Source: UBA2428 sp002343545
GTDB lineage: Bacteria; Bdellovibrionota; UBA2428
Reading direction: 5' to 3'
DNA: 32,251 bases
Assembly (NCBI GenBank): GCA_937952285.1
Contig: CALFZE010000089.1
Span: 1 to 32,251, forward strand
The translations under genes were made by a program, and so were the position numbers. The notes below the pieces were generated by a model. It was not told the origin of the DNA. It did no database searches and was given only the letters and a program-made list of their open reading frames with translations. This document shows positions 1-10,451 of this stretch, one piece after another; the stretch's first letter is position 1, and each line of letters begins with the position of its first letter.

Positions 1-34
1 CCCCCCTTCGTGAAAAATCCGGAAAGGACGTGGT

Positions 35-364
35 TTACTTCTCGCTCTTGCCGACCTCGTTGATGGTCACCGCGCCAGCTCCGACGACGACCGCGGCTCC
101 AAGCGCGCCGGCGCCCACCTTCGTCGCGGTCTGAGCACGCTTGAGGCTCGCGGCTTCCTCTTTGGCGGCTTGTTCGGCGGCCAGGCGAGCTTCTTCGTTG
201 AGTTTTTGCGCGGCGGTCGCCTTCAGCTGCATTTCAGCTTCGGCCAACGCGAGCTTGCGCTCTTCGATTTCGATGAGCTTCGCTTTGTATTCCGCGTCCG
301 AGAGCTCGGTAGCGTGGGCGGTCGCGAACGAAGCAACGAGGGCAAGAATGGCAAACTTTTTCAT
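35..364 (-). CDS. Small exported coiled-coil protein of unknown function
   Basis: I do not recognise this 109-residue protein. Residues 1-18 form a signal peptide (MKKFAILALVASFATAHA) with likely cleavage after AHA. Residues 20-75 are rich in Glu, Lys, Ala and Leu with few helix breakers, which predicts a long amphipathic helix or coiled coil. Residues 82-103 are a Gly/Ala/Val stretch (VGAGALGAAVVVGAGAV) that looks like a glycine-zipper or a short membrane-interacting segment, followed by a short charged tail. The ATG start is preceded by a strong GGAGGAG ribosome-binding site at 371-377 (reverse strand). An envelope or periplasmic location is inferred. A structural role is possible, but nothing in the sequence shows a catalytic function. 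Confidence 0.75.
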   Translation of the reverse strand: MKKFAILALVASFATAHATELSDAEYKAKLIEIEERKLALAEAEMQLKATAAQKLNEEARLAAEQAAKEEAASLKRAQTATKVGAGALGAAVVVGAGAVTINEVGKSEK

Positions 365-375
365 AGAAACTCCTC

Positions 376-396
376 CTCAAGTGTTTTGGACTTGAG
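376..396 (-). promoter_or_regulatory. 5'-UTR hairpin touching the Shine-Dalgarno sequence
   Basis: On the minus strand a perfect 7-bp stem (CTCAAGT / ACTTGAG) with a 7-nt loop sits directly before the GGAGGAG ribosome-binding site of the small exported coiled-coil gene, and the last stem bases touch it. It may stabilise the mRNA 5' end or tune translation. The surrounding 180-nt gap (365-544) is AT-rich; I could not fix a convincing -35/-10 pair in it. Confidence 0.45.
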
Positions 397-544
397 AAGG
401 TATTTGCAATCGCGGTGCCTTAATATTCTCAGTAAATTCAAATATTTATGAAAACAAAACAGAACAACTTTGCTTACTATTTAGACAGCCGTAAGGGGTT
501 TTCTAGTCACCCACGCGCTCGAGCGGCGAACCCTAGCCTCAACG

Positions 545-1159
545 TTACTTGGGCCAGCCCTTCTTCCGCATAGAGTCGATGAGCTTGTTCAATTCGGCTT
601 TCTGTTTGGCCGCGATGGCCGCCTCGTCGCGTTTGGGCGCGATCAGTTCGGCGCTCGCGAGCAAAGTGCGGATCTCTTCGACCGGCACCTCTCCGTTGAA
701 CCTCAGTTTGGCCTGACGGGGTTCGTCGAGGGAGTCTTTGAGGTTCACGAGCACGATGCGGCTGGAGATCTCTTTTTCGCCGGGCCGCGCGCATTGGGCC
801 AGGATTGCTTCGCCGCCTCGAATGGAGATCGTCTCTTGTGAGAGCAACGCGCCAAAGACGTCTCCGTCGGGACCGCTTCCGGCCGCATCTTGTTCGCAGT
901 GATAACTCGCGGGAAGGGTGCCGCCGAAGGGGAGATACCGAAGGGTCAGCCAACTAAAGAAGTTCCCATTCTTGGGGACCTGGCCGCCGAGATTGAAATG
1001 AACGTTTTGGCACCCACGGTGCTTAGACGAATCATTGGGTACGACGCTCGCCGGATGTTCAAAACGGAGCGGACATTCCGGACGCTCATAACGCTGGGAC
1101 TGGGCGAAGGCGGGCGTCGAGATCGTGAAGAGTGCGACGAAACTAACTTTTTTTCTCAC
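545..1159 (-). CDS. Exported protein of unknown function
   Basis: This is a 204-residue protein I cannot assign to a family. It begins with a signal peptide (residues 1-19, ending TPAFA before QSQ) and has four cysteines in the mature part, at CPL, GCQ, HCE and QCA, which could form two periplasmic disulfides. The last 40 residues are Lys/Ala/Glu-rich and probably helical. The start is GTG at 1157-1159. An in-frame TGA lies two codons upstream, so the start cannot be moved up, and there is no Shine-Dalgarno sequence. A TACAAT hexamer ends 5 nt before the GTG, so the message may be leaderless. It lies about 70 nt downstream of the tRNA-Val gene on the same strand and could also be read from that transcript. 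Confidence 0.7.
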   Translation of the reverse strand: MRKKVSFVALFTISTPAFAQSQRYERPECPLRFEHPASVVPNDSSKHRGCQNVHFNLGGQVPKNGNFFSWLTLRYLPFGGTLPASYHCEQDAAGSGPDGDVFGALLSQETISIRGGEAILAQCARPGEKEISSRIVLVNLKDSLDEPRQAKLRFNGEVPVEEIRTLLASAELIAPKRDEAAIAAKQKAELNKLIDSMRKKGWPK

Positions 1160-1164
1160 GACTC

Positions 1165-1170
1165 ATTGTA
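1165..1170 (-). promoter_or_regulatory. Possible -10 box for the 545-1159 gene
   Basis: TACAAT on the minus strand matches five of six bases of the sigma-70 -10 consensus and ends 5 nt before the GTG start. No good -35 hexamer was found at 16-18 nt, so the call rests on the -10 match and on the lack of any Shine-Dalgarno sequence. Confidence 0.3.
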
Positions 1171-1230
1171 AGGGTAAAAGCGAGTCGTTGAGTGTGAAGT
1201 CTTCGTGAACGGGGATGAGAAATCAAAAAG

Positions 1231-1307
1231 TGGTAGTCGTTCACGGGTTCGAACCGTGGACCCCCTCCTTGTAAGGGAGGTGCTCTAACCAACTGAGCTA
1301 AACGACT
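1231..1307 (-). tRNA. tRNA-Val (anticodon UAC)
   Basis: The 77-nt cloverleaf is complete. The acceptor stem AGTCGTT pairs with AACGACT, the D stem is GCTC/GAGC, the anticodon stem CCTCC/GGAGG encloses loop CTTACAA with anticodon TAC, and the T stem CACGG/CCGTG encloses TTCGAAC. CCA is encoded. The anticodon arm and variable loop match the classic bacterial tRNA-Val(UAC). The acceptor begins with an A-U pair rather than the usual G-C. A short T-run follows the CCA end. Confidence 0.96.
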
Positions 1308-1356
1308 CCGATGAGTGACCCTTCATTTCTTAAACGAAGCCGGGACGCTCGGCCAT

Positions 1357-1393
1357 AAAAAAAGCCGGCCCCCCAAAAGGGAGACCGGCTTCC
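1357..1393 (-). terminator. Intrinsic terminator of the cysteine-rich lipoprotein gene
   Basis: Reading the minus strand, AAGCCGG plus TCTCCC pairs with GGGGGG plus CCGGCTT around a TTTT loop, followed by a run of T. It lies about 25 nt past the stop of the lipoprotein gene and just upstream of the tRNA-Val gene, so the tRNA should have its own promoter. Confidence 0.85.
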
Positions 1394-1417
1394 CATCCAA
1401 ACGGATGAACGAAAGGC

Positions 1418-2149
1418 TTAGAGGCTCTCGTCCGTCGTCTCGCCGCATTGTCCTTTGTACTCGGACATTGCGACCTTCATGTCGATCGACTTGCCGCCGA
1501 AGTCGCACTCGATGAGCTCCGCCACGGCCGCGGCGTAGTCTTCTTCGCTCGCGCCTTCGAGCTTCGAGGCCTGTTCGCTCATCTTCTTAACGTCGACGTC
1601 CAGTTTGCAGGCCAGCGCGGTGTAGTCGGCGATGGTGCCGCCTTTGATGTCGCCGCCGAACTCGTTCTTGATCGAGCCGCTGCCGCCGCTTTCGTTGCCG
1701 CTGATGTTCATCGCGAACGAGAAATAGGGCTTTTTGAGCGAGTAGGTCGTTTCGCCGCAGGTCGTTTCGGAAACGACTTCGTCCGTGCTCGTGCACGAAA
1801 CATTCATCTTGATGGTGGCGGAAGACCCGGAAACTTCCATTCCGCATTCACCAAGCGTGCAGCTGAAGCCTTCTTCGGCCTCGAACGCGGACTTGAGCGT
1901 CGAGCACATCTCTTCGCCGTCCGTTTGCGGGGTCAGTTGGCGGCTGCCGGAGACGCGTTGAGCGATCGCGTTCGCGCGCATGACTTGCGCGTTCATGCCG
2001 CCTTGCTGGCTGTTCGACAAGAGCTTGCCGATCGACGCGCCCGCCGCCGCGCCGGCGGCCTTGGACGTGGCTTCGTCGGCTTTACCGGCGCAAGCACTGA
2101 CGAGCAGCGCCGAAGCGCCGAGGAGAAGGGTGGAAATCTTGATCTTCAT
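1418..2149 (-). CDS. Cysteine-rich lipoprotein of unknown function
   Basis: The 243-residue product starts with MKIKISTLLLGASALLVSAC: a positive n-region, a hydrophobic core and the lipobox LVSAC, so it should be processed by the Lgt and LspA encoded at 8057-9382. The start is the ATG at 2147-2149 because GGGAGG lies 4 nt upstream; an in-frame TTG four codons earlier would swallow that site. After the lipid-bearing Cys the protein has an Ala/Gly-rich segment and then eight cysteines between about residues 80 and 237, enough for four disulfides. The residue after the lipid Cys is Ala, not Asp, so export by a Lol route to the outer membrane is plausible. I do not recognise a domain. Confidence 0.75.
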   Translation of the reverse strand: MKIKISTLLLGASALLVSACAGKADEATSKAAGAAAGASIGKLLSNSQQGGMNAQVMRANAIAQRVSGSRQLTPQTDGEEMCSTLKSAFEAEEGFSCTLGECGMEVSGSSATIKMNVSCTSTDEVVSETTCGETTYSLKKPYFSFAMNISGNESGGSGSIKNEFGGDIKGGTIADYTALACKLDVDVKKMSEQASKLEGASEEDYAAAVAELIECDFGGKSIDMKVAMSEYKGQCGETTDESL

Positions 2150-2152
2150 AGG

Positions 2153-2192
2153 GCCTCCCAAATCTAAGGAACCAACTTTCCGTCGGTTCTAG
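2153..2192 (-). promoter_or_regulatory. Leader hairpin and ribosome-binding site of the cysteine-rich lipoprotein gene
   Basis: On the minus strand a stem formed by CTAGAACC and GGTTCCTTAG (small bulge, 11-nt loop) lies at about 2164-2192. A few nucleotides later comes the GGGAGG ribosome-binding site (2153-2158). The arrangement resembles the hairpins found before three other exported-protein genes in this window. Confidence 0.4.
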
Positions 2193-2240
2193 CAGGAGGC
2201 CCCCGAAAGCCGTAGTCGCGGAGCGGCGAAACGCGCACGC

Positions 2241-4721
<2,481 letters not shown>

Positions 4722-4792
4722 AAGGATATTCTCCTCGATAGCGGCCCTGCGTCACAACGGATGTTTACGATTTCAGTAAGTTTAAGCTGAGG

Positions 4793-4833
4793 ACAAAAGA
4801 GAAAGCCGCCGTTCCCGAAGGAGCGGCGGCTTC
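4793..4833 (-). terminator. Intrinsic terminator after clpX
   Basis: On the minus strand AAGCCGCCG pairs with CGGCGGCTT around a 12-nt loop, followed by a T-rich stretch. It lies about 40 nt past the clpX stop and ends the lspA-lgt-tig-clpP-clpX operon before lon. Confidence 0.8.
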
Positions 4834-4875
4834 ACCCGAGTCCCTTTTGCGCCAGTATCGTGGCGCTAGGAGCCG

Positions 4876-6150
<1,275 letters not shown>

Positions 6151-6157
6151 AACCCGA

Positions 6158-6778
6158 TCATACCCCCTTCGGAGATTTGCGGCGTGCCACGATTTCGTCG
6201 ATGAGTCCGTACTTGAGGGCTTCTTCCGGGGCCATGAAGGTATCCCGGTCGGTGTCCCGTTCGATCTCTTCGTAGGTGCGACCCGTGTGTTCCACGAAGA
6301 TGTCGTTCAGGCGCTTTTTGAGGCGCAGGATCTCGCGGGCGTGGCGTTCGATATCCGAGGCTTGGCCCGTGACGCCGCCGAGCGGCTGGTGGATCATGAT
6401 GCGGGAGTTCGGCAGGGAAAGGCGCTTGCCTTTGGTGCCACCCGCCATGAGGAGCGCCGCCATGCTGGCCGCCATCCCCGTGCAGTAGGTCGCCACGGGG
6501 CAGGAGATCAGCTGCATGACGTCGTAGATCCCGAGACCGGCGGAAACGCTTCCGCCGGGAGAGTTGATGTAGAGGATCGCCTCTTTCTCGGGATCTTCGG
6601 ATTCGAGGAACAGGAGCTGCGCGATAACGGCGTTCGCAACCTGATCGTTGATCTGGGTTCCCAGAAAGATGATTCGATCTTTCAGGAGCCGAGAATAAAT
6701 GTCGTACGAACGTTCGCCCCGGGGCGTCTGTTCGACGACGTAAGGAATCAGATTGTTGTAAACCGTGTTGTCGCCCAT
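6158..6778 (-). CDS. clpP: ATP-dependent Clp protease proteolytic subunit ClpP
   Basis: ClpP is the tetradecameric serine peptidase partner of ClpX. The 206 residues include the N-terminal IPYVVEQ segment that forms the axial gate and the catalytic triad Ser105 (GMAASMA), His130 (MIHQPLGG) and Asp179 (DRDTF). Length is normal for the family. The gene lies 8 nt after the tig stop and 7 nt before clpX, the classic tig-clpP-clpX order. It lacks a strong Shine-Dalgarno sequence, so translation may rely on coupling to tig. Confidence 0.98.
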   Translation of the reverse strand: MGDNTVYNNLIPYVVEQTPRGERSYDIYSRLLKDRIIFLGTQINDQVANAVIAQLLFLESEDPEKEAILYINSPGGSVSAGLGIYDVMQLISCPVATYCTGMAASMAALLMAGGTKGKRLSLPNSRIMIHQPLGGVTGQASDIERHAREILRLKKRLNDIFVEHTGRTYEEIERDTDRDTFMAPEEALKYGLIDEIVARRKSPKGV

Positions 6779-6786
6779 GCCCTACT

Positions 6787-8067
6787 TCAAGTCGCCTTTC
6801 CGACGATCCAGTCGAGCGCCTTGAGCTCGGTCACCTGACGAATCAGGCCCGGCATCACGCCCCGCTTCTGGAAGTCCTCAACTACATCCTTCGGATTTTT
6901 CCGCGACTGCGCCGCGATCCGCATGATCTCGTTTCGGAGATCGTCGTCCGTAGCTTGAATATTCTCCTTCTTCGCGATGGCGCTGAGCAGCAAAGAGGTC
7001 TTCACCATACGTACCGCGCGCTCGGAGATCTCTCCTCCCCAACCCTTGAGGCGTTCCTCGATCTGGTCCTGGGCGAGACCCATTTGCGAGAGCTGCATGC
7101 CGGCGTCGATCGCGAGCTGTTCCATCTGTGCGTTTACCATGGTTTCCGGAGCTTCGACCGGGTTGTTCTCGATCAGGTAACCCACGGCCTTCTCTTGGGC
7201 TTCGCGCTTCCAGTTCGCTTCCTTTTGACGCACGAGGTCTTCGCGCACGCGCGTGCGGAGAGCTTCGAGGCCGTCGAAGGGACCGATTTTCTTGGCGAGT
7301 TCGTCGGTCAACTCAGGCAGATTCTTCTTACGGATCGACTTGAGCGAGACCGTGAAGTCGAGCGTGCGGCCCGAAAGGGGCGTCTTTTCTTCCGGGTTTT
7401 CCGGCATCGGAATTTTCACCGTGAAGGTTTTCGTTTCGCCGGCCTTCATGCCGACGAGGCCCTGTTCGAAGTCCTTCGGCAGCTGGCCGCTGCCCGTCTC
7501 GAGGAAGGCGTCCTTCTCGGAACCTTCGGGAACGGCTTTGCCGGCTTCTTCGGCGTTGTAGTCGATTTGCACGTGGTGACCGATCTGGACGGTCGTTTCC
7601 GGCGGGACTTCGTCGAAGGTGCCGATCTGCGAGCGAACGGACTCGAGAGCCTTGAGCAATTCTTCGTCGGTCGCCTTGAACTCGGACTTCGCCGTCTTGA
7701 AGCCCGTGTAGTTCACGAGATTCACGGGCGGCGTGTTTTCGAAGGTGAGTTGGAACTTGAAGGGCACGCCCTCGAGGAGCGTCTCGACGTTGACCTCGGG
7801 ATTACCGAGGGGCTGGAACTGATGCTCCATGATCGCTTGACGGAAGCCGTCTTCGACGAGCTCGCGGATGAGCTGGCTCTTGGCGTTGTCGCCGTAGACT
7901 TCGCGCACGACGTTGAGGGGGGCTTTGCCTTTGCGGAAGCCCTTGAGTTCGGCGTTCTTTTGGAGCTCACGGTAGAAGTTGTTCATCTTGATTCCGACCG
8001 TCTCGGCCGGGATCTCGATCATGAGCTTTTTGAAGTGACCCTGAAGGTTCTCGATTTCAATTTTCAT
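6787..8067 (-). CDS. tig: Trigger factor
   Basis: Trigger factor is the ribosome-bound chaperone and peptidyl-prolyl isomerase that meets nascent chains at the exit tunnel. The 426-residue protein has the ribosome-docking signature GFRKGKAP at residues 43-50, an FKBP-like isomerase domain at about 155-250 (it includes the segment IGHHVQIDYNAEEAG), and a helical C-terminal chaperone domain. Its start overlaps the lgt stop by 11 nt and it has no convincing Shine-Dalgarno sequence, which implies translational coupling to lgt. It is followed after 8 nt by clpP. Confidence 0.97.
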   Translation of the reverse strand: MKIEIENLQGHFKKLMIEIPAETVGIKMNNFYRELQKNAELKGFRKGKAPLNVVREVYGDNAKSQLIRELVEDGFRQAIMEHQFQPLGNPEVNVETLLEGVPFKFQLTFENTPPVNLVNYTGFKTAKSEFKATDEELLKALESVRSQIGTFDEVPPETTVQIGHHVQIDYNAEEAGKAVPEGSEKDAFLETGSGQLPKDFEQGLVGMKAGETKTFTVKIPMPENPEEKTPLSGRTLDFTVSLKSIRKKNLPELTDELAKKIGPFDGLEALRTRVREDLVRQKEANWKREAQEKAVGYLIENNPVEAPETMVNAQMEQLAIDAGMQLSQMGLAQDQIEERLKGWGGEISERAVRMVKTSLLLSAIAKKENIQATDDDLRNEIMRIAAQSRKNPKDVVEDFQKRGVMPGLIRQVTELKALDWIVGKAT

Positions 8068-8836
8068 CCGTGGAGTTATTGCGCCCTAAAGGCTTGGAAT
8101 CAAGAGCAAGTCCCGTCAAAACCAAGCCGATCGAGATCCACTGCGAGGTCGAAAGTCCCAGTGCTTCGCCGCGCAAAGAATCCCCGCGCGTGAACTCGAA
8201 GGCGAAACGCGCGAGTCCGTAGGCGACCAAATAGATTCGCACGCTCGAAGCGGCCCGTTCCGGTCGGGCGTTCCGTCGCCAAAGGTAAATTCCCAAAAAA
8301 ACAAGAAATACCGCTTCATAGAGGGGCGTCGGATGGAGGGGAACGCCTTGGAGCGTCGCGACCGATCGGGGATCGGAGATCGTCACGGCCCAAGGCCAGG
8401 CGCAGTGATCCCCGTGGCAACAACCGTTCGCGAAGCAACCCAGGCGTCCGACCGCGTGGGCGAAGGCGAGGGCGGGGGCGAAGGCGGCGAAAAGCCGGCG
8501 TCGTTGCGTGGGGCGATGCCGAAGGCTCCAGCCGAGATAGGCGACCGCGCCCAAGAAACCCCCGAAGAACACGACGCCCCCCGAGGCGATTTCCCAGAGC
8601 CCCCACTGCCCCTTCGCGAAGCGAGGCCATTGGGTCAAAACGAAGAGAAGCCGAGCCCCGGCGAGTCCCCACAGGAAGGCGCCGATGCTTTTGCCCACGA
8701 CGAGTTCGGCGGGCAGGCCGCCGAGTCGCTTGGCCTGCGCGAGCGCCACGAAGAGCCCGACGAAAAACGCCACGCTCATGAGCAAGGCGTAGGTCGTGAG
8801 AACCGCGTCGCCCCACTCGAAGACGACGGGAAACAT
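8057..8836 (-). CDS. lgt: Prolipoprotein diacylglyceryl transferase Lgt
   Basis: Lgt transfers diacylglycerol from phosphatidylglycerol to the lipobox cysteine, the first step of lipoprotein maturation, in the inner membrane. The 259 residues are mostly hydrophobic, with about seven membrane segments, and carry the family signature GRLGCFANG at 130-138 (its Arg131 should match the essential Arg of E. coli GRLGNF), a GGVVFFGG motif at 86-93, and the C-terminal ARFAFEFTR block. The cysteine-rich end of the signature (NGCCHG) is seen in many delta-type and Gram-positive Lgt proteins. It starts 3 nt after the lspA stop and its end overlaps tig, so it is the second gene of a tight operon. Confidence 0.95.
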   Translation of the reverse strand: MFPVVFEWGDAVLTTYALLMSVAFFVGLFVALAQAKRLGGLPAELVVGKSIGAFLWGLAGARLLFVLTQWPRFAKGQWGLWEIASGGVVFFGGFLGAVAYLGWSLRHRPTQRRRLFAAFAPALAFAHAVGRLGCFANGCCHGDHCAWPWAVTISDPRSVATLQGVPLHPTPLYEAVFLVFLGIYLWRRNARPERAASSVRIYLVAYGLARFAFEFTRGDSLRGEALGLSTSQWISIGLVLTGLALDSKPLGRNNSTDEN

Positions 8837-8839
8837 CGC

Positions 8840-9382
8840 CTAGGCCTTCTTGGCGTCGTCTTTCGGATTCAGGAAGGAATCGGCGATGAGGATGACCATC
8901 GCCACGCTGATGGCCGAATCCGCGACGTTGAACACGGCCCAGTGGCAGGTTTCCGGGGTGAACTTCGAGAAACCGGGGAGGCAGCCGCCGTTCGAGGGGT
9001 AGAACCAGTCGACGAAGTCGACCACGTAGCCGAAGCGCAGGCGGTCGATGAGGTTGCCGATCGCGCCGCCCAGCACGAGTCCCATCGCGATAGGACCGAG
9101 AAGTTCTTTCTTCTGGAACTTGCGGACGTAGAAGTACCAAAGCCCGGTCAGGATCGCGATCGGCAGGAGGATCAAAAGCACGGGGCGCAGACCATCGGGG
9201 AGGTTGCGCAGGTTTCCGAAGGCGACGCCGTAGTTGTGGACCCGGTGGATATGGAACCAGCTCAGCCAGGGGGTCAGGTCGCCCTCGCGCGGGAAGTGCT
9301 CGAGGATGAGATTCTTGGTCCATTGATCGAGGGCCAAAACGAAGACTCCGATGCTCAGGATCAACGAGTAGATGCGCGACAT
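8840..9382 (-). CDS. lspA: Lipoprotein signal peptidase LspA
   Basis: LspA is the inner-membrane aspartyl protease that removes the signal peptide from diacylated prolipoproteins. I chose the ATG at 9380-9382 (180 residues); upstream in-frame starts add only an Arg/Ser-rich stretch that overlaps the divergent gene. Motifs are DQWTKN from Asp19, NYGVAFG at 50-56, GNLIDR with catalytic Asp113, and FNVADS with catalytic Asp155. Four membrane segments are expected. The loop between the two catalytic motifs is about 15 residues longer than in E. coli and carries Cys134 and Cys146. No Shine-Dalgarno sequence precedes the ATG, but TATACT ends 8 nt before it. First gene of the lspA-lgt-tig-clpP-clpX operon. 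Confidence 0.95.
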   Translation of the reverse strand: MSRIYSLILSIGVFVLALDQWTKNLILEHFPREGDLTPWLSWFHIHRVHNYGVAFGNLRNLPDGLRPVLLILLPIAILTGLWYFYVRKFQKKELLGPIAMGLVLGGAIGNLIDRLRFGYVVDFVDWFYPSNGGCLPGFSKFTPETCHWAVFNVADSAISVAMVILIADSFLNPKDDAKKA

Positions 9383-9390
9383 GACGGCGG

Positions 9391-9396
9391 AGTATA
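9391..9396 (-). promoter_or_regulatory. lspA: Possible -10 box for the lspA operon
   Basis: TATACT on the minus strand matches five of six bases of the -10 consensus and ends 8 nt before the lspA ATG. The -35 region would fall inside the divergent methyltransferase gene and has no clear consensus. The same 16-bp spacer also carries GGAG, the ribosome-binding site of the divergent gene. Confidence 0.4.
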
Positions 9397-9398
9397 GC

Positions 9399-10439
9399 AT
9401 GCGACTTCGGATGGAATGGACACGGCTCGAAAGGCTTCGCGATCTCTTTTTACGCGGCGACAAAAGTCAGGACTACTGGCGCGACGACGGCGACCTCGCG
9501 GCTTACGACGAAGTCTTCGCGCGGCGGATCGGATGGAAGTGGGACTCGGTGTTAAGGGAGCTGGTCTCGCGCGGATATTCCCCCGGACCCAGGCACCTTA
9601 TCGATTGGGGATGCGGATCCGGCGCGGCTTCGCGGAGCTGGCTCGAGAACTTCGCGGCGGAAGGGTGGGGCGCCGAGTTTTGGGATCGCTCCCCGTTGGC
9701 CCGGAGTTTCGCTTCCCGCTCGGCGCGCTCCATCGAGCCGACTTTGGCGGTGTCGGATTGCGTTCGTGACCCGCTTTTCGGGGAAAACTCGAAGGCGCCC
9801 GAGTCCGTCGTGCTGCTGAGCCACGTCGTGAACGAAATCCCGCCCCCCGAACTGGCGCGTCTGCTGCTTGCGTTGGGGCGGGCCGCGGAAATCATCTGGG
9901 TCGAGCCGGGGTCCAAGGAGGAAAGCCGTCGTCTCGGAGAGATCCGTGGCAAACTCCTCGCGACGCACAAGGTCCTGGGGCCTTGCCTTCACGAGGAACG
10001 CTGCCCCCTGCTCAAGGACGGTCGCGAGGACGACTGGTGCCATAGCTTCTCGGACCCTCCCACGGAGGCGTTCACGACGGGCTTCTGGGCGGAAGCCTCC
10101 CGTCGATTGGGCTTTGACGTCCGTTCGTTGCCTTTTTGCTACATCGCGATGCGCCGCCGCGACCTGGCGGACGCCGCCGCCCGAGAGCCCACGGTTACTT
10201 CGGGCCGAGCGGGAAGGGTCTTGGGCACGCCGCGACTCTCCAAAGGCTTCGCGCGCGTCCAGATCTGCTTCGAGGACGGCAAGGTCGAAGACCTTCGTCT
10301 GCAGAAGCGGTCCGATAAGGCTCTCTTCAAGGCCGTCGAGAAGGGCCTCGAAGAAAGCCCTTACTTGGCGCTCGTCACCGAGGGCGACGAGGTTCTCTCG
10401 GGGCGACGGCTCATGGACAAGGATGAGGCGTCAACCTAA
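9399..10439 (+). CDS. Rsm22/METTL17-like methyltransferase-family protein
   Basis: This 346-residue protein has a class I SAM-binding fold start (HLIDWGCGSGAA, about residues 67-78) and then a cysteine block typical of the Rsm22 family: Cys196 and Cys202 in GPCLHEERCPLL, Cys214 in DDWCH, and Cys247 in PFCY. In the mitochondrial homologue METTL17 four cysteines bind an iron-sulfur cluster, and the protein acts in small-subunit ribosome assembly. The same role here is inference. The C-terminal 60 residues, with several basic patches, may bind RNA. I took the ATG at 9399 because GGAG lies 6 nt upstream; earlier in-frame ATGs overlap lspA. It ends 12 nt before ileS, with which it is probably co-transcribed. 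Confidence 0.8.
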   Translation: MRLRMEWTRLERLRDLFLRGDKSQDYWRDDGDLAAYDEVFARRIGWKWDSVLRELVSRGYSPGPRHLIDWGCGSGAASRSWLENFAAEGWGAEFWDRSPLARSFASRSARSIEPTLAVSDCVRDPLFGENSKAPESVVLLSHVVNEIPPPELARLLLALGRAAEIIWVEPGSKEESRRLGEIRGKLLATHKVLGPCLHEERCPLLKDGREDDWCHSFSDPPTEAFTTGFWAEASRRLGFDVRSLPFCYIAMRRRDLADAAAREPTVTSGRAGRVLGTPRLSKGFARVQICFEDGKVEDLRLQKRSDKALFKAVEKGLEESPYLALVTEGDEVLSGRRLMDKDEAST

Positions 10440-10451
10440 GCTGAACGGCTT

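Noticed and set aside
1181..1241. Short AACGACT repeat shared by the tRNA-Val 3' end and downstream sequence, as a possible attachment site
   Set aside because: Only 7 bp are shared and no integrase or mobile gene is nearby.
4722..4791. Heat-shock (sigma-32 type) promoter for lon
   Set aside because: No CTTGAAA / CCCCAT-type pair with correct spacing could be found; only weak sigma-70-like words occur.
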